From contig NZ_FQYW01000006.1 in assembly GCF_900141865.1 (NCBI RefSeq), positions 62,001 to 126,000 on the forward strand: a stretch of DNA of 64,000 nt, read 5' to 3'. Every line of letters starts with the position of its first letter. Within the stretch, counting starts at the first letter, position 1. The stretch comes from Anaerovibrio lipolyticus DSM 3074 (lineage in GTDB: Bacteria > Bacillota > Negativicutes > Selenomonadales > Selenomonadaceae). The notes under the pieces were generated by a model. That model saw only the letters and a list, made by a program, of their open reading frames with translations, did no database searches and had not been told where the DNA came from. The translations under genes were made by a program, and so were the position numbers. Positions 1 to 8,970 of the stretch are shown here, piece after piece.

Positions 1-798
1 CTCATCGGAGCCCGCCTGTAATGGCAGATGCAAATGATGACTGAATTTAGGATTAGTCTTGATAAGCTCCAAAAGCTCAGGTGAAAGTTCAATGGATTCC
101 AGGGAGCTGAGGCGTAATCTCCTGAGACCCGGCAGCTCCAAAACGGCCTTGGCCGCATCATAAAGGGAGGTGCCATCCTTAAAATCCTTGCCGTAGGCCC
201 CAAGGTGAATACCAGTCAGCACAATTTCCTTAAAGCCGTGGTCCAGCAGCTTTTTGGCTTCACTGCGAATGCTTTCCAGCTTGCGGGAACGAAGGGGACC
301 TCTGGTATAAGGGATAATACAATAGCTGCAAAAATTGGTGCATCCCTCCTGAATTTTAAGGAAGGCTCTGGTTCTTGCAGGCATTTCATAAAGGGGAATT
401 TCCTCAAAATCCCGTGCCTTCATAATATCATCGACCCTGTCAATAATACCATCCTCTGCCATGGCCTGCTCAACATAGTTTACAATATTGGCACGGTCAC
501 TGGTACCAAGAACAACACGCACCCCTTCAATGGCCTTTACTTCATCTGGAGCCGCCTGTGAATAACAGCCAGTGACGGCAATAATTGCTTTAGGATTAAG
601 GCGCTGTACCCGGCGAATAAGCTGACGGGACTTCTTGTCACCAAAGCTGGTAACAGAGCAGGTATTAATAACATAAACATCAGCCACATTGGTATTGGGA
701 ACAATATCATAGCCGGACTGCTTAAACAGTCCTTCCATGGATTCCGTCTCAAACTGGTTTACCTTGCAGCCCAGCGTTATAAACGCCACTGTCGACAT
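1..798 (-). CDS. mtaB: tRNA t6A37 methylthiotransferase MtaB (C-terminus beyond window)
   Basis: Radical SAM enzyme that adds a methylthio group to N6-threonylcarbamoyladenosine at position 37 of tRNAs. The reading frame is open from an ATG at 798 to the left edge, giving 266 codons of a family that is usually about 430 residues, so the C-terminal part including TRAM is missing. Visible: the N-terminal UPF0004 start (STVAFITLGCKVNQFE), a Cys in NTCSVT, a Cys in VTGCYSQ, the radical SAM cluster motif CTNFCSYC near residue 150, and the family stretch HLHLPLQAGSDE at the edge. The start codon overlaps the rsmE stop (TAATG), with GGAGG upstream, so the two are translationally coupled. It is the last gene seen in the heat-shock operon. 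Sure of family; MtaB rather than MiaB rests on the motif wording and gene order. Confidence 0.9.
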   Translation of the reverse strand, partial: MSTVAFITLGCKVNQFETESMEGLFKQSGYDIVPNTNVADVYVINTCSVTSFGDKKSRQLIRRVQRLNPKAIIAVTGCYSQAAPDEVKAIEGVRVVLGTSDRANIVNYVEQAMAEDGIIDRVDDIMKARDFEEIPLYEMPARTRAFLKIQEGCTNFCSYCIIPYTRGPLRSRKLESIRSEAKKLLDHGFKEIVLTGIHLGAYGKDFKDGTSLYDAAKAVLELPGLRRLRLSSLESIELSPELLELIKTNPKFSHHLHLPLQAGSDE

Positions 799-1547
799 TA
801 ATTTCTACCTCCTAAATCACCTTTTTCATACTGGATAATGGACATGGCGGAAATAGCCGCCGTTTCTGCCCTCAAAATTCTGCTGCCCAGGCTTACGGAA
901 GGTATCCCCAGCTTTTTGGCATACTCCGCCTCATCAAGGGAAAATCCTCCCTCCGGTCCAATAACCACGGCAAATCGTTTCTGGCTGCACTTTGCCAAAA
1001 ACTCCTTTATTCCGGTCTGCTCCTCATTTTCGTAGCACATACAAAGGGCCACATCATCCTGATGAGCCGCCATTTCCTTCAGCCATTGCTTCAAAGGCTG
1101 AATTTCCTCCACTTCAGGAAGACGGCCTCTGCCACACTGCTTTCCAGCCTCATTGGCAATCTTCTGCCATTTATCACGCTTGGTCTTGGCTTTCTTGGCA
1201 TCATAGCGCACCACACAGTTATCACTGGCCAAGGGTACAATATAATTTATCCCCAGCTCCGTAGCCTTCTGGGTAATAAGCTCCAGCTTATCTCCCTTGG
1301 GCAGACACTGAGCCAGAGTAATCTCCACATTGGATTCGGTATTTTCATCAATATATGCCACCAACTTCAACTCCACGCTATTCTCTGTAAAGCCAGTCAT
1401 GACATATTCCCCAACCCTGCCTTCATCATCAGCCACCACAATATGGTCTCCCTCTTTGGAACGCATCACCCGAGAAAGGTGATGGGCATCAGGGCCGGTT
1501 ATGGTTATATTTTCTTTTAATAAATCAGATATAAAGATTCTTCTCAT
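798..1547 (-). CDS. rsmE: 16S rRNA (uracil1498-N3)-methyltransferase RsmE
   Basis: Methylates U1498 in the decoding region of 16S rRNA using S-adenosylmethionine. The 249-residue protein has the normal family length, an N-terminal PUA-like part (RRIFISDLL) and a C-terminal SPOUT knot with the signature VVIGPEGGFSLDEAEYA, LGSRILRAETAA and a final ISAMSIIQYE helix. It sits between prmA and mtaB, 2 nt after prmA and overlapping mtaB by one base, as in many Firmicutes where dnaJ-prmA-rsmE-mtaB travel together. No separate promoter is visible. Confidence 0.95.
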   Translation of the reverse strand: MRRIFISDLLKENITITGPDAHHLSRVMRSKEGDHIVVADDEGRVGEYVMTGFTENSVELKLVAYIDENTESNVEITLAQCLPKGDKLELITQKATELGINYIVPLASDNCVVRYDAKKAKTKRDKWQKIANEAGKQCGRGRLPEVEEIQPLKQWLKEMAAHQDDVALCMCYENEEQTGIKEFLAKCSQKRFAVVIGPEGGFSLDEAEYAKKLGIPSVSLGSRILRAETAAISAMSIIQYEKGDLGGRN

Positions 1548-1549
1548 TA

Positions 1550-2485
1550 TTAAGCCTGCTTCTTAAACGTTATGCATGCCCATCCCTTGTTTTCCATGCG
1601 CTTAACCACGCCGTAGCCATGGGCCGTAGCAGCATTAATTACATCATCAATACGGTCCTCAATAATACCGCTGGTAAGGAGAGTACCATCCTCCTCAAGA
1701 TGCTCATCCAGCTGATCAAAAAGACGAATTATAATGTCAGCCACAATATTAGCAATTACCAGATTGGCCTTGCCGTGAACATTCTGCATCAAATCGCTCT
1801 GAGCAACTGAAATCACATTTTCCACATGATTTTCCTCCAGATTTTCCTGGACGATTTTCAATACGGAATCATCGTAATCCACTGCCTGAATATCCTTTGC
1901 TCCCAGCTTGGCAGCAATAATTGACAAAATCCCGGAGCCTGTGCCCACATCAAAAACCTTCATGCCCGGCTGTACCAGCTTTTCCAGTTCGCAAATACAC
2001 ATGGAGGTGGTGGCATGGGTACCCGTTCCAAAGGCAGCTCCCGGGTCCAGCTCCACAACGATTTCATCATCCTTTGGCTCATATTGTTCCCAGCTAGGCT
2101 TGATAACAATGCGATCTCCCGGCTTTTCTGTATGAAAATACTGCTTCCATGTATCTGACCAGTCCTCATCTGCCAGCTCGCTGGTGGTAATAATACCAGG
2201 GGCAATGCTTACGCCACGGCCTTCAAGAGCCTTTACCTCCTGTCTGAAGGTCTGGAGCTTGCCCTCCAGTTCTCCATCCACTGCCAAATATGCCTTTTCT
2301 GTAACCACCTCAGTTTCAGTGGCAATAGGAATATCTGTATAATCCCATTTGCCGGAGGTAATATAATCGTTTACCAGTTCCGGGTCCTCAATAACCACCC
2401 CAGTGGCACCCAAGTCATTGAAAATCTCTGCAATAAGCTCCGTAGCCTCATGGGTTGTCTGAATGCTTATTTCACACCACTTCAT
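1550..2485 (-). CDS. prmA: ribosomal protein L11 methyltransferase PrmA
   Basis: SAM-dependent methyltransferase that trimethylates ribosomal protein L11. It has 311 residues, the usual length. Motif I of the Rossmann methyltransferase fold is seen as VFDVGTGSGILSIIAAKLGA, preceded by the substrate loop LDPGAAFGTGTHATT and followed by the catalytic-site stretch NLVIANIVADII. It lies 77 nt downstream of dnaJ, in the classic dnaK-dnaJ-prmA order, and is expected to be co-transcribed from the CIRCE promoter. Confidence 0.95.
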   Translation of the reverse strand: MKWCEISIQTTHEATELIAEIFNDLGATGVVIEDPELVNDYITSGKWDYTDIPIATETEVVTEKAYLAVDGELEGKLQTFRQEVKALEGRGVSIAPGIITTSELADEDWSDTWKQYFHTEKPGDRIVIKPSWEQYEPKDDEIVVELDPGAAFGTGTHATTSMCICELEKLVQPGMKVFDVGTGSGILSIIAAKLGAKDIQAVDYDDSVLKIVQENLEENHVENVISVAQSDLMQNVHGKANLVIANIVADIIIRLFDQLDEHLEEDGTLLTSGIIEDRIDDVINAATAHGYGVVKRMENKGWACITFKKQA

Positions 2486-2523
2486 ATTTCTCGCTCCTTA
2501 AAAATTCTCCTATACATGACGAA

Positions 2524-2552
2524 TACCCTAGACGCATAATGCGCCCAGGGTA
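2524..2552 (-). other. intercistronic hairpin between dnaJ and prmA
   Basis: Arms TACCCT and AGGGTA enclose a second small palindrome (GCGCATTATGCG) in the RNA. There is no T-run after it, so it is not an intrinsic terminator; an RNA processing or stability role is the likelier reading. Confidence 0.35.
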
Positions 2553-2562
2553 AATACATCAA

Positions 2563-3726
2563 TTAATTCTTAAACAACTTCTTCATCTTATTAAAGAAGC
2601 TATCCTGCTCAGGATTTACTTTTTTGCCGCTGATTTCGCCAAACTCCTTCAGGAGTTCCTTCTGCTTATCAGACAGCTTCTGCGGAGTCAGAACCTTGAT
2701 ACGAACGTGCTGGTCTCCAAAGGAACCAGAACGCCTCAAAATAGGAATTCCCTTGCCACGGAGACGCATAATGGTGCCGGACTGAGTACCAGCTGCCACC
2801 TTCATCTCAACCTTCCCGTGGATAGTAGGCACCTCTATGGTGTCACCCAAAGCAGCCTGAACAAAGGAAATAGGTACCTCGCACATTACATCAGCGCCCT
2901 CGCGGCTAAACAGCTCATGACGCTTAATGTAGATATATACATAGAGATCACCGTTGGCACCGCCGCGCTTACCAGCCTGGCCACCGCCAGCAACTCTGAT
3001 GCGCTGTCCCTCGTCGATACCAGCCGGAATATTAACCTTGATCTTCCGCTGAACCTTCTTCTGACCCTTGCCACCGCACTCCTTACATGGAGTTTTTACA
3101 ATCTTTCCAGTACCACTGCAACGACCACAGGTGGAGGTGCTCATCATACGGCCCAATGGGGTATTGCGTACAGTCTGAACCTGGCCAGTTCCATGACACT
3201 GCGGACATTCCTCAGGGGATGTTCCCTCTGCAGCACCAGTACCATGACACTTCTCACAGTTCTCAGTACGAGGAATATTAAGCTCCACTTCCTTGCCAAA
3301 TGCAGCTTCCTCAAAGGTAATCTCCAAGTCATAGCGAAGGTCTGCCCCCTGCTCAGGACCAGGACGACGGGAACGGCCGCCAAAGCCACCGAAGCCGCCA
3401 CCACCGCCAAAGAAGGTTTCAAATATATCTCCAAAATCTCCGCCGCCAAAGCCACCGAAGCCGCCACCGAAGCCACCAGCTCCACCGCCGGGGCCGTCAA
3501 AGGCTGCATGGCCAAACTGGTCATACTGTGCCTTCTTCTGAGGATCCTTGAGAACGTCATAAGCCTCGTTGATTTCCTTCATCTTGGCTTCTGCTTCTTC
3601 CTTGTTATCACGGTTACGGTCAGGATGATATTTTATAGCCATCTTGCGATATGCTTTTTTTATTTCAGCCTCGGAAGCACCCTTCTGGAGTCCCAGGACC
3701 TCATAATAATCTCGCTTTTCGCTCAT
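2563..3726 (-). CDS. dnaJ: molecular chaperone DnaJ (Hsp40)
   Basis: Co-chaperone that stimulates the DnaK ATPase and delivers unfolded clients. The J domain carries HPD (YHPDRNRDN, near residue 34), followed by a long Gly/Phe-rich stretch, four zinc motifs ([32 protein letters not shown]) and the C-terminal substrate domains. I start it at the ATG of [12 protein letters not shown] (387 aa) because AAGGTGG stands 5 nt upstream; a GTG three codons earlier lies inside that ribosome-binding site. It follows dnaK in the HrcA-controlled operon. Confidence 0.96.
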   Translation of the reverse strand: MSEKRDYYEVLGLQKGASEAEIKKAYRKMAIKYHPDRNRDNKEEAEAKMKEINEAYDVLKDPQKKAQYDQFGHAAFDGPGGGAGGFGGGFGGFGGGDFGDIFETFFGGGGGFGGFGGRSRRPGPEQGADLRYDLEITFEEAAFGKEVELNIPRTENCEKCHGTGAAEGTSPEECPQCHGTGQVQTVRNTPLGRMMSTSTCGRCSGTGKIVKTPCKECGGKGQKKVQRKIKVNIPAGIDEGQRIRVAGGGQAGKRGGANGDLYVYIYIKRHELFSREGADVMCEVPISFVQAALGDTIEVPTIHGKVEMKVAAGTQSGTIMRLRGKGIPILRRSGSFGDQHVRIKVLTPQKLSDKQKELLKEFGEISGKKVNPEQDSFFNKMKKLFKN

Positions 3727-3750
3727 ATAATCCACCTTATCCTATCAAGT

Positions 3751-3780
3751 ATGGGCTGCCACCATAAGGCAGCAGCCCAT
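3751..3780 (-). other. hairpin between dnaK and dnaJ
   Basis: Perfect 9 bp arms ATGGGCTGC and GCAGCCCAT around a 12 nt loop in the 117 nt gap. No T-run follows on the minus strand. It may lower dnaJ expression relative to dnaK by processing or partial termination; this is inference from position only. Confidence 0.4.
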
Positions 3781-3843
3781 ATATACTACAATACTTTTAT
3801 GCATTATGCAATAGCTGCATCTATGCCTTCAATAAAATCGGGA

Positions 3844-5694
3844 TTACTTATCTTCCTTAACCTCAGTGAAGTCTGCATCTACTACATTATCATCCTTTGG
3901 CGCCTGCTGAGCACCTGCACCGGACTGACCGCCCTGTGCTTGCTGAGCCTGCTGTGCAGCTTGGTATGCTGCAGCGCTGATTTCGTAAAGTGGCTGCTGG
4001 AGCTCCTCAGTAGCCTTCTTGATAGCTTCGTTATCAGTGCCCTTCAGTGCTTCCTTAACCTTCTCTACGCCAGCCTTAACCTTTTCGATCTGAGTGGCAT
4101 CAGCCTTGTCACCCATCTCCTTAATAACCTTCTCAGTCTGGTAAACCATGGAGTCAGCGTTGTTGCGGATTTCGATGTTTTCCTTCTGCTTCTTGTCCTC
4201 TGCTGCGTGAGCCTCAGCTTCCTTAACCATGCGGTCGATGTCTTCCTTGCTCATGCCACTATCAGACTGAATGGTAATATTCTGGGACTTGCCAGTACCA
4301 AGGTCCTTGGCGGATACATGTACGATACCATTGGAGTCAATATCGAACTTAACCTCAATCTGAGGAACTCCACGAGGAGCTGGTGGGATATCAGTAAGAT
4401 TGAAACGGCCCAGAGTCTTGTTGCCTGCTGCCATCTCACGCTCACCCTGGAGTACGTGAATCTCTACTGCTGGCTGGTTATCAGCTGCGGTGGAGAATAC
4501 CTGGCTCTTGGAAGTAGGAATGGTGGTGTTACGCTCAATAATCTTGGTGCAAACGCCGCCCAAAGTCTCAATACCAAGGGAAAGTGGAGTTACATCCAAA
4601 AGAACTACGCCCTTCTCGTCATAATCGCCGGAGAGAACGCCGCCCTGGATAGCAGCACCAACAGATACGCACTCATCAGGGTTAATACCGCGATGTGGCT
4701 CCTTGCCAAGATACTTTCTGATAGCTTCCTGAACTGCCGGAATACGGGAAGAACCACCAACCAACAGAATCTTGTCAATATCGTTGCCAGTGAGGCCAGC
4801 ATCTTCCATAGCCTTACGGGTAGGAACCATGGTGCGCTCAACCAGGTCTGCAGTGAGCTCATCAAACTTAGCACGGGTAAGGGTGAGGTCAAGATGCTTA
4901 GGACCGGAAGCATCAGCAGTGATGAATGGCAGGTTGATGTTGGTGGACATCATGCTGGACAGCTCAATCTTAGCCTTCTCAGCAGCCTCAATAACACGCT
5001 GTGCACTCATCTTATCTGCGGACAAATCAATGCCGTTTTCCTTCTTAAATTCTTCAACAATCCAGTTCATAACAGCCTGGTCGAAGTCATCGCCGCCCAG
5101 ATGGGTATCACCATTGGTAGCACGAACCTCAAACATACCGCCATCAATATCGAGGATAGATACATCGAAGGTACCACCACCAAGGTCGAATACCAGAACG
5201 GTGTGAGCATCTTCCTTATCAATACCATAGGCCAGTGCAGCAGCAGTAGGCTCGTTGATAATACGGAGAACCTCAAGGCCTGCAATCTGACCAGCATCCT
5301 TGGTAGCCTGACGCTGACTGTCATTGAAGTATGCCGGAACAGTGATTACTGCCTGGGAAACGGTCTCACCGAGATAAGCCTCTGCATCAGCCTTCAGCTT
5401 CTGAAGAACCATAGCAGAAATCTCTGGTGGAGTATAGCTCTTGTCATCTATGGTAACGGTGTAATTCTTCTCACCCATGTGACGCTTGATGGAAGCGATG
5501 GTACGGTCAGGGTTGGATACAGCCTGACGCTTTGCCAGCTGACCTACCAGACGCTCACCAGTCTTGGTGAAGCCAACTACAGATGGGGTAATGCGACTGC
5601 CCTCAGGGTTAGTGATAACTGTAGGCTCGCCGCCTTCCATAACGGATACAACAGAGTTAGTTGTTCCTAAGTCAATACCAATAATCTTAGACAT
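3844..5694 (-). CDS. dnaK: molecular chaperone DnaK (Hsp70)
   Basis: ATP-dependent Hsp70 chaperone. The 616-residue protein has the full set of signatures: [11 protein letters not shown] at the N-terminus, [43 protein letters not shown], the linker and substrate domain, a Gln/Ala/Gly-rich tail and the final [16 protein letters not shown]. The start is the ATG of MSKIIGID, 7 nt after AAGGAGG; an upstream extension of nine codons has no support. It sits 48 nt after grpE. A very long open frame on the opposite strand is a codon-bias shadow. Confidence 0.98.
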   Translation of the reverse strand: MSKIIGIDLGTTNSVVSVMEGGEPTVITNPEGSRITPSVVGFTKTGERLVGQLAKRQAVSNPDRTIASIKRHMGEKNYTVTIDDKSYTPPEISAMVLQKLKADAEAYLGETVSQAVITVPAYFNDSQRQATKDAGQIAGLEVLRIINEPTAAALAYGIDKEDAHTVLVFDLGGGTFDVSILDIDGGMFEVRATNGDTHLGGDDFDQAVMNWIVEEFKKENGIDLSADKMSAQRVIEAAEKAKIELSSMMSTNINLPFITADASGPKHLDLTLTRAKFDELTADLVERTMVPTRKAMEDAGLTGNDIDKILLVGGSSRIPAVQEAIRKYLGKEPHRGINPDECVSVGAAIQGGVLSGDYDEKGVVLLDVTPLSLGIETLGGVCTKIIERNTTIPTSKSQVFSTAADNQPAVEIHVLQGEREMAAGNKTLGRFNLTDIPPAPRGVPQIEVKFDIDSNGIVHVSAKDLGTGKSQNITIQSDSGMSKEDIDRMVKEAEAHAAEDKKQKENIEIRNNADSMVYQTEKVIKEMGDKADATQIEKVKAGVEKVKEALKGTDNEAIKKATEELQQPLYEISAAAYQAAQQAQQAQGGQSGAGAQQAPKDDNVVDADFTEVKEDK

Positions 5695-5742
5695 TTTATA
5701 TTTCCTCCTTAAAAGTAACAAACTATTTTATTAAAACAAGCC

Positions 5743-6342
5743 TTAATTGGATACAACCTGAACCATGGAAGGTCTGATAACCTTATCCTTTACCATGTAG
5801 CCCTTTTGAAGCTCCATGACAATGGTATCATCCTCCAGCTCAGGATTCTCCACACGCATTACTGCTTGATGGAAGTTTGGATCAAACTTTGCATCCTTGG
5901 TTTCAATTTTTTTCAGCCCCCGGTTCTTCAAAATATCCATGAGCTGATTGAAAATCATATCCACACCCTGCTGGAAAGACGTGGCGTCATTAGCCTCAGC
6001 AGCCATAGCACGCTCAAAATTGTCCACCATTGGCAAAAGCTCAGTAATGAAATTCTGAACCACCAGATCTGACAGCTCCTCTTTTTCCTGACGGGTGCGA
6101 CGACGGAAGTTTTCAAAATCCGCCTGAAGACGCTTGTATCTTTCCTCATCCTCAGCCAGTTTTTCCTTTAATTCCTCCAGCTCGTCCTTTTCCTCCGGAA
6201 CATCCTCTACAACCTCTGTTGCAGCTTCAGCATCGGCATCGGCAAGCTCCTCAGAAGATTCATCATGTTCATCAATCTCCCTCTGCATTTCCTCTAGCTT
6301 TTCTTCATCCTTTTTCTTAAGCTTGTCTTTATCGAAAGGCAT
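5743..6342 (-). CDS. grpE: nucleotide exchange factor GrpE
   Basis: Releases ADP from DnaK. It has 199 residues with a very acidic N-terminal region (many Glu/Asp over the first 60 residues), a long coiled-coil dimerisation helix, and the conserved C-terminal beta domain ending YMVKDKVIRPSMVQVV. The ATG at 6342 has GAGGTG 10 nt upstream. It lies between hrcA and dnaK, in the standard order. Confidence 0.95.
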   Translation of the reverse strand: MPFDKDKLKKKDEEKLEEMQREIDEHDESSEELADADAEAATEVVEDVPEEKDELEELKEKLAEDEERYKRLQADFENFRRRTRQEKEELSDLVVQNFITELLPMVDNFERAMAAEANDATSFQQGVDMIFNQLMDILKNRGLKKIETKDAKFDPNFHQAVMRVENPELEDDTIVMELQKGYMVKDKVIRPSMVQVVSN

Positions 6343-6367
6343 TCTGTTTTTTCACCTCTTTAGTATT

Positions 6368-7394
6368 CTACCAATTCAGCCTTTTTACGACTTCATTGAG
6401 ATTTTGGTTCATGTAATTTAATAGGGACATTGTGCGTCCATATTCCATTCTGGTTGGCCCAAGAACTGCCAATGAACCAAGCAATTCTCCATCCAGATGG
6501 TATGTTGCAGTAATAATACTGCAATCCTTGATACCACTGTATTCGTTTTCCTGTCCTATGGATACGGTAAGACCATCTCCCAAATGGGAACGAAGAATAT
6601 CCTTCATGAGCTGATCCTCCTCCAGCATAAGCAGAATCTCCTTCACCTTATCCACATTGTGGAATTCCGGCTGCGTCATCAGCTCCGTGGTGCCCCCCCA
6701 AATAGAGGCGCTCCCTGCGGTCTGAATCCAATGCCTTGCTAATGAGGTCAAAGGCTGAATCATAAAGGCCCTTATCACCTATAGCGGATTCTATCTGCTT
6801 CAAGCTCTTGGTATGAATGGTCTCCAGTGTGTGACCAGATAAGTGGCCATTGGCCACCTGAGCCATACGCTGAAAATCTTCAAAGGACGCTCCATCCGGC
6901 ATTTCCATAATGCGGTTCTCTACAAAGCCCGCATCAGTCATCAGCACCGCAATGACCCGATGATCATCCAATGGAAGAAACTGCATACATTTAAAGGCTG
7001 CCTTTGAAATCTGTGGTGCCAACACCAGGGACACATTCTTGGTCATCTTGGAAATCAGCTTGGCCGTTTCCTGGAAAACCTGGTCTATGCGCTGAACCTT
7101 GGTTTTGTACCACTTATCAATGATAGCCTTTTCAGCATCAGTCATAGGCTTAACTGGCAGAAGAGAGTCTACATAAAGACGATAACCCTTGGAAGAAGGG
7201 ATACGGCCTGATGATGTGTGAATATGTTCAAGATATCCCAGCATCTCAAGGTCTGCCATTTCATTTCTTATAGTTGCAGGACTGACGCCCAAATCATATT
7301 TACGGGCCAAGGTTCTTGATCCCACCGGCTCCGCAGATGATATATAATCCTGAATGACAGCCTGCAGTATATGCTGCTTTCTCTCATCAATCAT
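6368..7394 (-). pseudogene. hrcA: heat-inducible repressor HrcA, split by a frameshift in a G7 run
   Basis: HrcA represses chaperone operons by binding CIRCE. The N-terminal part starts at the ATG of MIDERKQHILQ (GGAGAG 6 nt upstream) and carries the winged-helix region VSPATIRNEMADLE and the GAF-like part up to RERLYLGG, then runs out of frame and stops near 6648. The rest of the protein (GGTTELMTQPEFHNV to the end KRLNW) continues in the other frame down to 6368. The two parts join exactly at a run of seven G (C at 6693-6699 on the plus strand); six G would give an intact protein of about 342 residues, the normal length. Every other family feature is conserved, so this is a recent change, a slippage site, or a sequence error rather than an old decayed gene. 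Confidence 0.85.
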
Positions 7395-7411
7395 AACAAT
7401 CTCTCCTGTTG

Positions 7412-7438
7412 TTAGCACTCCATGTTGCTGAGTGCTAA
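7412..7438. promoter_or_regulatory. CIRCE operator for HrcA
   Basis: Perfect CIRCE inverted repeat, TTAGCACTC - 9 nt - GAGTGCTAA, located between the -10 box and the hrcA ribosome-binding site. This marks the hrcA-grpE-dnaK-dnaJ operon as HrcA-repressed and auto-regulated. Confidence 0.97.
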
Positions 7439-7449
7439 CTTCTATAAAG

Positions 7450-7478
7450 ACTATAAACCTAAAGAACATAAAAGTCAA
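7450..7478 (-). promoter_or_regulatory. promoter of the hrcA heat-shock operon
   Basis: On the minus strand TTGACT, a 17 nt spacer, then TATAGT, directly upstream of the CIRCE element. Vegetative (sigma-A-type) promoter with the operator over the start of transcription. Confidence 0.8.
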
Positions 7479-7523
7479 TAAGTCAAGACAAAATATTTGA
7501 CTTTTTATTTTTTTGCTTATTTT

Positions 7524-8675
7524 TTATTCCAAGATGAACTCCCCAAACACCACATTTCCGTATTTCATCCCCAAAGGGGTAAGGAATATAGCAGTTTCCG
7601 ATTCCCCCAGCAGTGCCTTGGCAACCATTTTATCTATAACCTTGCCAAAAACCTCATAAATGTCCCGATTGAATATTTCCCTGAATTTTTCCTTGTTAAT
7701 GCCCTTAGTCATGCGCAAACCCAGAAAACAAAATTCTTCCATATGGGCCTTTTCGCTGACAGCCTCCTCCACAATATGAAGGAATTTGCCCTCTGCTGTG
7801 GCCTTAATATATTCCCCAATGTCCACTGGATTTTCATAGCGGTTTCCCCGCCAGTAGGAATGGGCACCAGAGCCAAATCCAAGATATGGTACATCCTGCC
7901 AATAAAGGGTATTATGGCGACTATAATATCCACCCATAGCGTAATTGGATATCTCATAGCGGCTAAAGCCATGGGCCGGCAAATACTCCACCAGATAATC
8001 GTACATTTTCTCCACTGCTTCGTCATCCGGCAGCTCCAATCTGCCCATTTCCTGCTGCTTTGCCAGCACTGTACCTTCCTCCAGCTGAAGCCCGTAAACA
8101 GAAATATGTTGAATGCCTAACTCCATGGCCTTGTCCAGTGATTTCTTAAGCATATCCAATGTCTGCCCCGGCAGGCCATACATAAGGTCGATACTGATAT
8201 TATCAAAACCAGCCTTTTGGGCCAGCCTAACCTTTTCAATTGCCATGCTGCTTTTGTGAATCCTGCCAATGCGCTGCAAGCAGCCATCATCAAAGCTTTG
8301 CACACCTATACTTATACGATTTATGCCATTGGACTTCATTAAATGAAGTTTTTCTTCATCTATGGTGCAAGGATTTGCTTCCATGGTAAATTCTGCCACA
8401 TCCTTCACCTGCATATTGGCATGAATACTTTTAAACAGTATTTTCATCTGAGATAAATTCAAATGACTAGGGGTTCCGCCACCAATATAAATAGTATGGG
8501 GAGTCAATTTCCCCTTTTCAGCAATTTTTTCTGCCCCCAACTCCATTTCATAGTGCAGACTGTTAAGGTACTCATCTATGTACTTCTCCCGCCCAGCAAA
8601 GGATGGAAAATCACAATAAAAGCACTTATGCTTACAAAAGGGGATATGGATATATACGCCAAAATCAGTTGTCAT
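7524..8675 (-). CDS. hemW: radical SAM heme chaperone HemW
   Basis: Member of the HemN-like radical SAM family; HemW proteins bind heme and deliver it to target enzymes rather than oxidise coproporphyrinogen. The 383-residue product begins TTDFGVYIHIPFCKHKCFYCDF with CxxxCxxC at about residues 14-21, followed by YIGGGTPSHL, TMEANP and RISIGVQSFDD. The Cys before the cluster that marks true HemN (CxxxCxxCxC) is replaced by Asp after the third Cys (CFYCDF), which favours HemW. It lies just upstream of hrcA in the same direction, a common Firmicute order (lepA-hemW-hrcA). Confidence 0.9.
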   Translation of the reverse strand: MTTDFGVYIHIPFCKHKCFYCDFPSFAGREKYIDEYLNSLHYEMELGAEKIAEKGKLTPHTIYIGGGTPSHLNLSQMKILFKSIHANMQVKDVAEFTMEANPCTIDEEKLHLMKSNGINRISIGVQSFDDGCLQRIGRIHKSSMAIEKVRLAQKAGFDNISIDLMYGLPGQTLDMLKKSLDKAMELGIQHISVYGLQLEEGTVLAKQQEMGRLELPDDEAVEKMYDYLVEYLPAHGFSRYEISNYAMGGYYSRHNTLYWQDVPYLGFGSGAHSYWRGNRYENPVDIGEYIKATAEGKFLHIVEEAVSEKAHMEEFCFLGLRMTKGINKEKFREIFNRDIYEVFGKVIDKMVAKALLGESETAIFLTPLGMKYGNVVFGEFILE

Positions 8676-8702
8676 AACCTACACCAGCTCTATTATAGTC
8701 AT

Positions 8703-8745
8703 AAAAAAGAGGTATGTGATTACATGGCAATACGCACACACCTCT
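8703..8745 (-). terminator. intrinsic terminator between lepA and hemW
   Basis: Read on the minus strand, an 11 bp stem AGAGGTGTGTG/CACATACCTCT (one G-T pair) is followed by six T. It would end transcription coming from lepA ahead of hemW. Confidence 0.75.
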
Positions 8746-8765
8746 ATTATATAGCCGTCGAAAGG

Positions 8766-8958
8766 GTGATTGTCCTGAGACATTAGGCTGAGGAACGTTA
8801 ATAAACTGTTTTTTTCATACTTACACAGTGAGAAAACATCCACTGTTTGAGCGAAGCAACACCAATCGTATAAAGGCGAGCGAGTTTGGATTTTTCTCAC
8901 TGACTAATTGAAAGAAAAAAAATAGTTTTAGTGACGAAGCCGAGCGAAGGACAACACT
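8766..8958. repeat. long imperfect palindrome between lepA and hemW
   Basis: Three nested pairs of inverted arms are visible: GTGATTGTCCT (8766-8776) with AGGACAACACT (8948-8958); 8803-8816 with 8910-8928 (AAACTG plus a T-run against an A-run plus TAGTTT); and 8826-8841 with 8888-8902 (CAGTGAGAAAA arms). The loop and right arm are rich in GAGCGAAGC-like blocks. No open frame of note lies inside. It looks like a miniature mobile or structured-RNA element; nothing in the window identifies a partner enzyme. Confidence 0.5.
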
Positions 8959-8970
8959 ATTTTGACGTAT

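Noticed and set aside
2707-5670. 987-codon open frame on the plus strand, antisense to dnaJ and dnaK
   Set aside because: It mirrors the codon bias of two certain genes, has no family-like sequence, and antisense open frames opposite hsp70 genes are a well-known artefact.
6648-7478. Longer N-terminal extension of HrcA starting at 7478
   Set aside because: It would run through the promoter and the CIRCE operator; the ATG at 7394 has its own ribosome-binding site and matches the family start.
8679-8900. 73-codon minus-strand frame in the lepA-hemW gap
   Set aside because: It lies across the terminator and the palindrome and has no ribosome-binding site or recognisable sequence.
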